64,000 nucleotides of DNA, taken from NCBI RefSeq assembly GCF_900496975.1, contig NZ_UFQC01000023.1:1-64000 (forward strand). The letters run 5' to 3'. The notes under the pieces are model-generated. The model was not told where the DNA came from, did no database searches, and worked only from the letters and a program-made list of their open reading frames with translations. This document shows, piece by piece, positions 57,243 to 64,000 of the stretch (its first letter is position 1; each line of letters starts with the position of its first letter). The translations under genes and the position numbers were made by a program. Origin of the DNA: Achromobacter veterisilvae. GTDB taxonomy: Bacteria; Pseudomonadota; Gammaproteobacteria; Burkholderiales; Burkholderiaceae_B.

Positions 57243-57806
57243 CTATTTGCGGCGCCTGGCGTACAGATGGTAGGCGAGCCCGATGGCCGCGCCGATCGCG
57301 GCGGCCACCGCCAGCTTGGTCTCGACGCCATGCAGGCGGCCAAGCAGGGATTCGATCGTCTGCCCGAAAGCGTAGCCCAGCGCGCTGAAGCACACCGCCC
57401 AGATGACGGCCGCGATGGCGTTGAGCCCGAGGAACCGCAGCGGCGACACGCGCGACACGCCCAGGGCCACGGGGCCGACGGTGCGCAGGCCGTAGAGGAA
57501 GCGCAAGGCCAGGATGAAGCCGTGAGGATAGCGGTCGACCAGCGCCAGCGCCTTCGCGAAGGCGGGCTGCCCGCGGACCCGCCTGACGTAGCGGTTGTCG
57601 CGATAGCGCCGGCCCAGGTAGAACAGCAACTGGTCCGCCGCGAACGACCCCGCGAATGCGAACAGCATGACGTCGGGCAGGTGCAGAAGGCGCTGGTGCG
57701 CCAGGAACCCCGCGAGCACGACCACGCTTTCGCCTTCCAGGAAGGTGCCGGCCAGCACCGCCCACAGGCCGTAGTCGACGATGAATTGGTGCAGCGTCGG
57801 ATTCAT
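57243..57806 (-). CDS. DedA-family membrane protein
   Basis: 187 aa with about five segments. GTFLEGESVVVLAGFLAH, DQLLFYLGRRYRD, ALRFLYGLRTVGPVALG and FLGLNAIAAVIWAVCF are the DedA motifs; relatives flip lipid carriers such as undecaprenyl phosphate. ATG overlaps the mocR stop (ATGA), so it is translated with mocR. Confidence 0.88.
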   Translation of the reverse strand: MNPTLHQFIVDYGLWAVLAGTFLEGESVVVLAGFLAHQRLLHLPDVMLFAFAGSFAADQLLFYLGRRYRDNRYVRRVRGQPAFAKALALVDRYPHGFILALRFLYGLRTVGPVALGVSRVSPLRFLGLNAIAAVIWAVCFSALGYAFGQTIESLLGRLHGVETKLAVAAAIGAAIGLAYHLYARRRK

Positions 57807-59242
57807 CTGGGCCGCTCGCCGACGATGCGGGCCAGGGTCTGCAAGGCCATGGTGATGTCCGGCGTGGTGCGCTGCCCGCAACTGATGCGCAGGAAGTGGT
57901 CGTAGCGGGTGCCGTTCGAGAACATCGAGCCCGGCGCGACCCGGATGCCCTGGCGCAGGGCAGTCTCGAAGACGTCCAGGCCGGACCGGCCGCCGGGCAT
58001 TTCCACCCACAGCAGCAGGCCGCCCTGGGGCACGCTCAAACGGGTGCCCGCCGGAAAATGCGCGGCGATGGTCTCGGCGGTCTGGTCGCGTTGGGCCTTC
58101 AGGTAGCGGCGCAGCCGCGACAGATGGCGGTCGTAGGCGCGGGACCCCATGAATTCCGCCACGGCCATTTGCGCGAGCGGTTCGTTGGGGCGGCTCTGGG
58201 CGAATTTCAGCATGGCGATGCGCGCCTTCCAGCGGCCGCCGATCAGCCAGCCCAGGCGCATGCCCGGGGCCAGCGTCTTGTGCATGGACGAACAATAGAT
58301 GACGTTGCCGGTCGCGTCCCAGGACTTGGCTGCGGGCAGCGGCGTGTCGTCGTCGGTCAGCGCGCCGTAGGTGTCGTCTTCGATCAGCGGCACTTGCTGG
58401 CGTTCGCACAGCGCCACCAGCCGGGCCTTTTCCGCCTCGGGCATGACGCAGCCCAGGGGGTTGTGGAAATTGGGCACCACGACCACGGCGCGGATATCGC
58501 CGTGCGTCTGGAAGGCCAGGTCCAGCGCCTCGATCGACAGGCCGTGCTGAGGACTGGTGGGGATTTCCAGCGCCCGCATGCCCAGGCTTTCCAGAACCTG
58601 CAGCAGGCCGAAGTAGGCGGGGGATTCGACGGCGATGGTGTCCCCGGGCCGGGCCACGGCGCGCAGCGCCAGGTTCAGCGCTTCGATGCAGCCGTGCGTG
58701 ACGATGACGTCGTCGGGCGCCGCATTGATGCCGTTGGCCAGCGCCCGGCGCGCGAGCACGGTGCGCAGCGCCGGATGCCCTTGCGGCGGGACCGTACTGA
58801 CCAGCACCTCGGGCGACTGCCGCAGCGCGCGCGTCATCGCCTGCTTGAGCGCTTCCATGGGATAGGCCTCCGGCATCGCCGCGGCCAGCGCGAAATTGGC
58901 GCTGACCGGATGCGCGTCGCACTTGGCCACGAAGTCCGACACCCGGTCGTGGATGCCCACGTACTGGGCGGCGCCCAGCGTCTGGCGGATGTCGGGCTCG
59001 CCGACGGGGGGGATGCTGTTGCGCCGCGGCTTCAGGACGAAGTATCCCGAACGCGGCCGGGCTTCGATCAGCCCGTCGTCCTCGAGCTGGCGGCAGGCCT
59101 GCAGCGCGGTGGAGAGGCTGACGTGATGGGTGCGCACCAGCGTGCGCACGGAGGGCATGCGCTGCGCCGGCGCCAGCACGCCCGCCTGGATGGCGCGCCG
59201 GTAGTGGTTGGCCAGGCGTAGATAGAGCGGTTGCGGATCCAT
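57803..59242 (-). CDS. MocR-type PLP-dependent regulator
   Basis: 479 aa. GntR winged HTH (PLYLRLANHYRRAIQAGVL, MPSVRTLVRTHHVSLSTALQA) joined to an aminotransferase-fold domain; the PLP Lys is in SSMHKTLAPGMRLGW. Such proteins sense amino-type ligands. It is coupled to dedA and divergent from the small gene at 59412, which may be its target. Confidence 0.9.
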   Translation of the reverse strand: MDPQPLYLRLANHYRRAIQAGVLAPAQRMPSVRTLVRTHHVSLSTALQACRQLEDDGLIEARPRSGYFVLKPRRNSIPPVGEPDIRQTLGAAQYVGIHDRVSDFVAKCDAHPVSANFALAAAMPEAYPMEALKQAMTRALRQSPEVLVSTVPPQGHPALRTVLARRALANGINAAPDDVIVTHGCIEALNLALRAVARPGDTIAVESPAYFGLLQVLESLGMRALEIPTSPQHGLSIEALDLAFQTHGDIRAVVVVPNFHNPLGCVMPEAEKARLVALCERQQVPLIEDDTYGALTDDDTPLPAAKSWDATGNVIYCSSMHKTLAPGMRLGWLIGGRWKARIAMLKFAQSRPNEPLAQMAVAEFMGSRAYDRHLSRLRRYLKAQRDQTAETIAAHFPAGTRLSVPQGGLLLWVEMPGGRSGLDVFETALRQGIRVAPGSMFSNGTRYDHFLRISCGQRTTPDITMALQTLARIVGERPR

Positions 59243-59411
59243 GCGCCGATCATGCTCCCCGAGGTTGGAATGAGACTAGGCACAGATCCATGCAAAGTAC
59301 ACCATAACAGCCTGAAAATCGAGGATCTGCATCGGTACAGAAAGCAGAATTGTGTGGCTGTTGCGCATAGCAGGGGGCGGGTAGCCTGTAGTTGTCCGAC
59401 AGGAGATGGCC

Positions 59412-59792
59412 ATGAACTCGAATTTCGCCCCCGATATCCGCGCCCGCCGCTTGGCGCTTGCCGCCGGCGCCAGCCGGCAACTCGTCCTGCGCGCCGGCGC
59501 TACCATCGTCTGCGTCGACGGCAGCGTGCGAGTCGACGAACCGGTGATCGGCCTGGAAGCCGCGGGAGGATTGCCTGGCGCGGTCTCCGCGCGAGTCAAC
59601 GCGGGCGAGGGGCACGGCCTGGCCTACGGGGGCGTGGCGCGGATAACGGCCATCGTGTCCGCGGAGGTGATTTGCCTGGACCGGCCGGGCCTGGCAAGCC
59701 GCCTGCTGCGCCATATGACCGCTTTTTTTTGGCCCGGCATGGCGGAAAACCAAAAAAAAGTCCTGGGTGCGCTGCACAAGATTTCAAAATGA
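59412..59792 (+). CDS. DUF2917-like small protein
   Basis: 126 aa from ATG 59412 (AGGAG six bases upstream; ATG 59406 is too close). Beta-rich pattern (LALAAGASRQLVLRAGATIVCVDGSV) like DUF2917 proteins, which often lie opposite MocR-type genes in betaproteobacteria. The similarity is by eye. It overlaps the tRNA promoter at its 3' end. Confidence 0.6.
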   Translation: MNSNFAPDIRARRLALAAGASRQLVLRAGATIVCVDGSVRVDEPVIGLEAAGGLPGAVSARVNAGEGHGLAYGGVARITAIVSAEVICLDRPGLASRLLRHMTAFFWPGMAENQKKVLGALHKISK

Positions 59793-59800
59793 TGTATGAT
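59772..59800 (+). promoter_or_regulatory. promoter of the initiator tRNA gene
   Basis: CTGCAC (59772-59777), 17-bp spacer, TATGAT (59795-59800), 12 bases before the tRNA. The -35 lies within the end of the upstream gene. Confidence 0.5.
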
Positions 59801-59812
59801 TCACACATCAGA

Positions 59813-59889
<77 letters not shown>

Positions 59890-59949
59890 GTTTCAAGCAG
59901 GACCCGGGCACCCGGGCGGCGCATGCCAATGCGCCCTTCCTCGAAAAAA

Positions 59950-59975
59950 GCCGCGATTCATATCGCGGCTTTTTT
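59950..59975 (+). terminator. intrinsic terminator after tRNA-Met
   Basis: GCCGCGAT, loop TCAT, ATCGCGGC, then T6; six A residues precede it. It ends the tRNA transcript. Confidence 0.93.
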
Positions 59976-60003
59976 GTTGCTGCTGCCGCCCCAAGACAAA
60001 AAA

Positions 60004-60052
60004 CGCCCCCTCGGGGGGGCCGCCAGCGCGTGTAGCGTGCGCGGCGTGGCGG
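60004..60052. repeat. family B repeat, degenerate copy
   Basis: Keeps CGCCCCCTCGGGGGGGCCG and the AGCGCGTGTAGCGTGCGCGG part of family B in the same orientation as the copy at 24839. The rest of the 59976-60223 gap holds no gene I can support. Confidence 0.6.
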
Positions 60053-60223
60053 CATTTTCTGTCTTTGCCACCGCCCGGCTCGCGGCTTTCCGCCGGAAGC
60101 CTTGCCCTGGGTCAAACCTTTGTTCCATCCCGGGCTTTCCCGGGTGCGCCGCGGCCGCACACGGTGGCGGCCCTGCGCTACGATGGGGCACGCGCGCTAG
60201 GTTGCCGCATTCGAGGAGGGTCC

Positions 60224-60568
60224 ATGGGAACAGCAAAATACGATCATCCCGGCTACGTCGCCGACACCGGCGCTGAAGGCAAGTACCACGTGGGCATCTG
60301 GTGCCCCCACGGCTATCCCGCCCATATCCATATCGGCCGCCCCGCGGAGCGCGGCGATCCCCAGGCGCTGCTGCGGCTGCGCATCCCGGACGGCGTCTTC
60401 CAGTCCTTGCCGGACGATCCCGAAACCCTCTGCCGCCGCGCGCTCGGCCAGGCGATGGGCGCGGGGCTGCTGCCTTCGGTGGCGGTGGACGGCGAATTCC
60501 AGGAATTGCGGTTCGAACTGGACTCCGAGCCCTGGTCGGGGCCGATGCAGGCGGCGGTCCGCGCCTAG
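60224..60568 (+). CDS. small soluble protein of unknown function
   Basis: 114 aa from ATG 60224 with a strong GAGGAGGG site. Sequence YHVGIWCPHGYPAHIHIGRP, then LLRLRIPDGVFQSLPDDPETL; no signal peptide or membrane segment. No family recognised. A family C repeat begins 33 bases after its stop, as with the gene at 56525. Confidence 0.7.
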   Translation: MGTAKYDHPGYVADTGAEGKYHVGIWCPHGYPAHIHIGRPAERGDPQALLRLRIPDGVFQSLPDDPETLCRRALGQAMGAGLLPSVAVDGEFQELRFELDSEPWSGPMQAAVRA

Positions 60569-60601
60569 TGCGCAAAGCGGCGCCCCGGGCCGCCCGGGGC
60601 A

Positions 60602-60682
60602 AAGTTGCCCACAGCGATTGTGGACAAGCCTTGGGATAGCCCTTGCGCATGTCCGCTTTTCCCCGCCATAACAAGCACTTGG
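60602..60682. repeat. family C repeat, copy 2 (DnaA-box-like pair)
   Basis: TTGCCCACA (60605-60613) and inverted TTGTGGACAA (60618-60627), then AAGCCTTGGGATAGC, and the end ACAAGCACTTGG. Same 81-bp length and unbroken alignment as copy 1; the first 39 bases are most alike. Confidence 0.8.
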
Positions 60683-60692
60683 CGCTTGCGCT

Positions 60693-60720
60693 CAATAAAC
60701 GCCCTTCGGGGCGTTTATTG
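60693..60720 (+). terminator. UUCG-loop hairpin
   Basis: CAATAAACGCCC, loop TTCG, GGGCGTTTATTG: perfect 12-bp stem closed by a very stable UUCG tetraloop. The 3' arm contains TTTATT but no long T-run follows. Lies before the flavoprotein gene. Confidence 0.65.
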
Positions 60721-60844
60721 CGTCGGGGCGGCCGGCCGGCTGTGCGACAATCCTTGCCCGTGCCGCGCCCGCGTTCCCTCTCGATTTCTTTCCCATGCAC
60801 CGTGCCTCACCTGTCCCTCCCGTCGGCCTGAAGGCGCCGGCGCC

Positions 60845-62119
60845 ATGAGTCCGGCCGCCCAGCGCGTCGCCATCATCGGCGGCGGTCCGGCGGGCCTGAT
60901 GGCCGCCGAAAGCCTGAGCGGGCATGCCGTGCAGGTGGACGTGTTCGACGCGATGCCTTCCGTCGGCCGCAAGTTCCTGATGGCCGGGCGGGGCGGCTTG
61001 AACCTGACCCACAGCGAGCCGGCCGGGCCGTTCCTGGCCCGGTACGGCGCCCGCGCGCCGCAGGTGGCGACGTGGCTGGAGGCGCTGGACGCCGCCGGCT
61101 TGCGGGAATGGGCCCATGGGCTCGGCATCCAGACTTTCGTGGGGTCGTCCGGGCGCGTGTTTCCCGAGGAAATGAAGGCGGCTCCGCTATTGCGGGCCTG
61201 GCTCGCCCGGCTGCGCGCCCGCGGCGTGCGGCTGCACATGCGGCATCGCTGGCTGGGATGGCCGGCCGGTTCCCGGCCCCGCGCCGCGGCGCTGCGCTTC
61301 GATACGCCCGAGGGCGGGCAGACGTATGCGGCCGACGCCGTGGTCCTGGCGCTGGGCGGGGGAAGCTGGGCCAGGCTGGGATCGGACGGCGCCTGGATGG
61401 CGGGCCTGCGGGCGCACGGCATCGAAGTCGCGCCGCTGCGTCCGGCCAATTGCGGTTTCGACGTGGCGTGGTCGGATCACTTCCGCGAGCGCAACGCGGG
61501 GCTGCCCGTGAAGTCCGTGGCCATGGCCTGCGAAACCGCCGCGGGCGAAAGGCTGGCCCGGCAGGGGGAATTCGTCATTTCGGAAACCGGCATAGAAGGC
61601 AGCCTGGTCTATGCGCTGTCGGCGCCCTTGCGGGACCGGATCGAGGCCGCCGGCGAGGCGACCGCCATGCTCGATCTGTTGCCGGACTGGCCCCGGGAAA
61701 AGGTGCTGGCGGCGGTGACGCATCCGCGTGGCGCGCGCTCCATGTCCAGCCATCTGCAGAGCCGCCTGGGGCTCAAGGGAGTCAAGGCGGGCCTGCTGCG
61801 CGAATGCGCGACGGCGGAAGATTTCCGCGATCCGGCGCGCCTCGGCCTGCGCATCAAGGCGCTGCCCCTGACATTGACGCGGCCGCGCCCCGTCGACGAG
61901 GCGATCAGCACGGCGGGCGGGGTGTCCTTCGATGCGTTGACGCCTGGCTTGATGCTGCGCTCGGCGCCCGGCGTCTTCTGCGCCGGCGAGATGCTGGACT
62001 GGGAGGCGCCGACGGGCGGCTATCTATTGACGGCCTGCATGGCGAGCGGCGTCGCCGCCGCCTCCGGTGTCACGGATTTCCTGGCGGCCGGGCGGCCAGG
62101 TCAGGAACTCGACGGGTAG
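60845..62119 (+). CDS. TIGR03862-type flavoprotein (BaiN/HI0933-like)
   Basis: 424 aa NAD(P)/FAD-binding protein. RVAIIGGGPAGLMAAESL binds FAD; GRKFLMAGRGGLNLTHSE and the C-terminal STAGGVSFDAL, GVFCAGEMLDWEAPTGGYLL are hallmarks of the HI0933 group. Its reaction is unknown; some relatives reduce bile acids or act on tRNA. It overlaps the convergent Nif11-like gene by 19 bases. Confidence 0.87.
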   Translation: MSPAAQRVAIIGGGPAGLMAAESLSGHAVQVDVFDAMPSVGRKFLMAGRGGLNLTHSEPAGPFLARYGARAPQVATWLEALDAAGLREWAHGLGIQTFVGSSGRVFPEEMKAAPLLRAWLARLRARGVRLHMRHRWLGWPAGSRPRAAALRFDTPEGGQTYAADAVVLALGGGSWARLGSDGAWMAGLRAHGIEVAPLRPANCGFDVAWSDHFRERNAGLPVKSVAMACETAAGERLARQGEFVISETGIEGSLVYALSAPLRDRIEAAGEATAMLDLLPDWPREKVLAAVTHPRGARSMSSHLQSRLGLKGVKAGLLRECATAEDFRDPARLGLRIKALPLTLTRPRPVDEAISTAGGVSFDALTPGLMLRSAPGVFCAGEMLDWEAPTGGYLLTACMASGVAAASGVTDFLAAGRPGQELDG

Positions 62120-62505
62120 GGCGCCATGCCCGCGGGCGCGCGCGGCGCCAAGTCGCCGACGACGTGACCCACCACCGGCGGGCCGCCTTCGGGTTGCGTG
62201 ATGATGCCGATGACACGGGTAATGGCGCTGGCCGGGATGCCGGTGCCCTGCGCGGGATCCTGCACCAATTGCCAGATGGCGGCTTCCGCCATGCCGGATT
62301 CCTGGTCGGCCGAATGCGTGGTGTCCAGACAGCTACGGGCGAAAGAGGACCAATCGGCCGCGCTGCACGGCAGGCCGTGCGCGGTGGCCAGGCGGGCCAG
62401 GGCCTGGGGCGCGTCGGCCTGGCTGGCGGCTTGCTGGGCGGCGGCCCCCAGCGTGACATCCAGCGACAGCAGACGGAGAAACTCTACGACATTGTCGGTA
62501 TTCAT
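62101..62505 (-). CDS. Nif11-like leader protein, possible peptide precursor
   Basis: 134 aa. Residues 3-57 (VVEFLRLLSLDVTLGAAAQQ, then ALARLATAHGLPCSAADWSSFA) follow the Nif11 leader pattern: F-L, D-x2-L, A-x3-G, then a polar turn and D-W. Such leaders introduce some ribosomally made, modified peptides. The C-terminal part is rich in Gly/Pro/Ile/Val and has no Cys beyond Cys59, so lanthionine rings are unlikely. No modification enzyme is in the window. GGAGA precedes the start. Confidence 0.6.
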   Translation of the reverse strand: MNTDNVVEFLRLLSLDVTLGAAAQQAASQADAPQALARLATAHGLPCSAADWSSFARSCLDTTHSADQESGMAEAAIWQLVQDPAQGTGIPASAITRVIGIITQPEGGPPVVGHVVGDLAPRAPAGMAPYPSSS

Positions 62506-62545
62506 TGTGGGTCTCCTGCCATGGCTGTTCTGGTCCCTGGGTGCT

Positions 62546-62902
62546 TCAGCCGGCTTGGCCCAGCATCGACACCAATGACTGCTTCAGACGTGGCGAAAAA
62601 ATCGGCACCGTATGGGATACGCCGTTACGGTCCACGCCTTCTTTGAGTTCGACAGACTGTCCAAGGAAAATATCCGGCGCGGCGCCGATTTCGTTGTAGC
62701 GGGCCACCAGTTCGTTCACGTCGCGTTGGGCGTCGGCCAGCGTGCTGCTGTCCGCCAGCTTGCCGGCGGCGTGAGCCTGCAAAATTCGATGCAGATCGTC
62801 GATGAACAGCGCCAAAGCCGCCTGTCCGCGACATTGAGGCTGTTCCCAGCCCCAGCCTTGAGGGGTGGAACCATTGCTCTGCGGTACGTGTTTCTTGATC
62901 AT
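62546..62902 (-). CDS. unknown protein in operon with the Nif11-like gene
   Basis: 118 aa, no signal peptide. N-terminus MIKKHVPQSNGSTPQGWGWE, central helices (ALFIDDLHRILQAHAAGKLA, DVNELVARYNEIG) and a C-terminal SVELKEGVDRNGVSHTVPIF. Not recognised. It ends 40 bases before the Nif11-like start on the same strand, so both are likely on one transcript. AGGA lies before the ATG. Confidence 0.6.
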   Translation of the reverse strand: MIKKHVPQSNGSTPQGWGWEQPQCRGQAALALFIDDLHRILQAHAAGKLADSSTLADAQRDVNELVARYNEIGAAPDIFLGQSVELKEGVDRNGVSHTVPIFSPRLKQSLVSMLGQAG

Positions 62903-63079
62903 TTGCGCATCCTAATCCATTGCCGGCAATTTCGCGACAGGCGCGGGCCGGTCCGGGCGCCGCTGCGCCGCGGCCGAGCGGGGCGGCCGGCGCCATGAAA
63001 CGCGCTGGCCGAGGATGCCCAAATCGGGGACTTTGCGGTATGCTGGGTTCCGCTTTCCTCGGCCAGACAGGAGATGTTC

Positions 63080-63211
63080 ATGAAAAACAAGATTTTTCTC
63101 GTCATGCTGCTTTCGATCGCCGCGCTTTCGGCCGGCTGCAATACCGTTGCGGGCGCCGGCAAGGACATCCAGCGGGGCGGGGAAAAGATAGAAGGCGCGG
63201 CCACCAAGTAG
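63080..63211 (+). CDS. ecnB: entericidin-type small lipoprotein
   Basis: 43 aa: MKNKIFLVMLLSIAALSAGC-NTVAGAGKDIQ then RGGEKIEGAATK. Lipobox LSAGC puts the acylated Cys at residue 20; NTVAGAGKDIQRGGEKI is the EcnA/EcnB motif. Entericidin B is a bacteriolytic lipoprotein linked to stationary-phase death in E. coli. A terminator follows. Only one of the pair is present. Confidence 0.88.
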   Translation: MKNKIFLVMLLSIAALSAGCNTVAGAGKDIQRGGEKIEGAATK

Positions 63212-63242
63212 GCAGCGCCGTCAGCCGCGACCCCGGCTCGAG

Positions 63243-63284
63243 GCCGCGCGTGGAATGCCCAGGCATTTCGCGCGCGGCTTTTTT
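63243..63284 (+). terminator. intrinsic terminator after the entericidin gene
   Basis: GCCGCGCG and CGCGCGGC close a stem with an inner AATGCC/GGCATT extension, followed by T6. Confidence 0.88.
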
Positions 63285-63362
63285 CATTGCCGCGCCGTTC
63301 GGGAACGGAAGGTACGGCTGGGGCATAATCTCGAAAATCCGAATCTCGAAGCGGGAAGTGTC

Positions 63363-63794
63363 ATGCGCAAGTCTGTGTGGGTGGGAATGGCGGTCGCGGC
63401 TGTGTTGGCCGGCTGCGCGAGCAGGGGGGTCTACGAGTCCGATGCCGTCTTGAAGGAGACCTTCAGCGTCAATACCAACTACGAGGCCGCTTTCCGCCGC
63501 GCCGGCGAATACGTGCGCGTCTGCCACGTCCAGGTGCAGCATGCCTACAACGTGGCCTACGCGTGGCGCCACGTGAAGGGTGAAAAGGGCGCGCCCGACG
63601 AAGTGCAACTCTATAAAGTGACGGAGCCGGCCAAGGTGCTGGAACTGATCGCCGCCGAAACCGACACGCCTTCCACGTCCAAGGTGACCATCACGGTGCT
63701 GGGCGAAGGGCAATGGGATGCGGCGGAGATCGCCGCCGCCAAGGCGTCCATCCAGAGCGCCACGCCCGTGTGCCGCAAGGGCGCCGAAGGCTGA
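63363..63794 (+). CDS. predicted lipoprotein of unknown function
   Basis: 143 aa from ATG 63363 with GGGAAG upstream. Signal MRKSVWVGMAVAAVLAGC, lipobox LAGC, so Cys18 is acylated. The body has FSVNTNYEAAFRRAGEYVRVC, and Cys pairs near 54 and at the end, perhaps a disulphide. No family named. Confidence 0.78.
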   Translation: MRKSVWVGMAVAAVLAGCASRGVYESDAVLKETFSVNTNYEAAFRRAGEYVRVCHVQVQHAYNVAYAWRHVKGEKGAPDEVQLYKVTEPAKVLELIAAETDTPSTSKVTITVLGEGQWDAAEIAAAKASIQSATPVCRKGAEG

Positions 63795-63797
63795 TCC

Positions 63798-64000
63798 ATG
63801 GACGCCCGCTCCCAGCAGATCCGCGCCGGCGCCCTGTCGTTCTCGCTGTTCGCCGGGGCGTTCCGCTTCCTGGGCTGGCTCAACGGCGTTGCCGCGCTGG
63901 CCTTGACCGGGTTTTCGCTGGGCATCGTGGGCGGCGACGTCGCCGCGCCCGATCTGCAGTGGCCGTTGGAATTGCTGCTGGCCGGCCTGCTGGCAAGCTG
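63798..64000 (+). CDS. membrane protein, 3' partial
   Basis: First 67 codons only, 3 bases after the lipoprotein stop. Reads MDARSQQIRAGALSFSLFAG, with two hydrophobic stretches (LNGVAALALTGFSLGIV and LELLLAGLLAS), so at least two membrane segments. Likely in one operon with the lipoprotein. Function unknown. Confidence 0.7.
   Translation, partial: MDARSQQIRAGALSFSLFAGAFRFLGWLNGVAALALTGFSLGIVGGDVAAPDLQWPLELLLAGLLAS

Noticed and set aside
57803-59242. PLP enzyme as the missing PhnW transaminase
   Set aside because: It has an N-terminal GntR HTH, so it is a MocR regulator, and it lies 20 kb from the phn genes.

Overview
The window comes from a GC-rich betaproteobacterium, most likely of the Bordetella/Achromobacter group (Alcaligenaceae). 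This rests on the gene order rluB-rimP-nusA-infB-rbfA-truB-typA, the block rpsF-priB-rpsR-rplI-dnaB, two solo Bug/TctC-type solute-binding proteins, many LysR regulators and strong GC3 bias. I do not call a species. There are no rRNA genes, insertion sequences, phage genes or CRISPR arrays. One tRNA gene (initiator tRNA-Met) is present.

Layout. 1-8.8 kb: ribosome-assembly, transcription and translation operon (end of rluB; rimP, nusA, infB, rbfA, truB, typA) with a leader that ends in an intrinsic-terminator hairpin just before rimP. 8.8-14.8 kb: catechol ortho-cleavage island (LysR; muconate cycloisomerase; catechol 1,2-dioxygenase; aromatic-acid MFS importer; BenD-like diol dehydrogenase; tautomerase). 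14.8-19.3 kb: two LysR regulators, then a Bug protein and an AbgB-like M20 amidohydrolase behind a clear palindromic LysR operator. 19.3-31 kb: housekeeping and metabolic genes (LOG protein, polA, ZIP transporter, dienelactone hydrolase, Na/Pi transporter, sdaA, htpX, EamA exporter, sulfurtransferase). 31-40 kb: a phosphonate island (PhnZ-type HD di-iron oxygenase and LysR on one strand; 2-aminoethylphosphonate ABC transporter, phosphonatase and FAD amine oxidoreductase on the other), then a Rieske oxygenase with an unusually long cluster loop and 14-bp tandem repeats upstream. 40-43.3 kb: acyltransferase, Bug protein, IclR regulator. 43.4-48.4 kb: xseB-ispA-dxs (isoprenoid supply), folE2 and a DUF817 membrane protein. 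48.4-52.5 kb: rpsF-priB-rpsR-rplI with an S6:S18-type leader, then a kinase-like gene lacking the usual catalytic Asp that is start-stop coupled to dnaB. 52.6-64 kb: SBF-type transporter, pdxA, Lrp regulator, several small unknown genes, dedA-mocR pair, initiator tRNA, a TIGR03862-like flavoprotein, a two-gene operon with a Nif11-like leader protein, an entericidin-type lipoprotein, another lipoprotein and the start of a membrane protein.

Non-coding structure. Three dispersed repeat families stand out. Family A is a 65-bp stem-loop with 14-15-bp terminal inverted repeats built on GGTGTCWGACACC (three copies, palindrome starts always 52 bp apart, centre bases always complementary). Family B is an ~80-bp GC-rich repeat. 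Family C is an 81-bp repeat carrying a head-to-head pair of DnaA-box-like sites. All A copies and the full B copies sit in gaps between convergent genes, where they probably act as two-way terminators.

The most interesting candidates are the phosphonate island (intact PhnZ-type active site without an obvious PhnY, and phosphonatase without PhnW), the family A and C repeats, the kinase-like dnaB partner and the Nif11-like gene pair.
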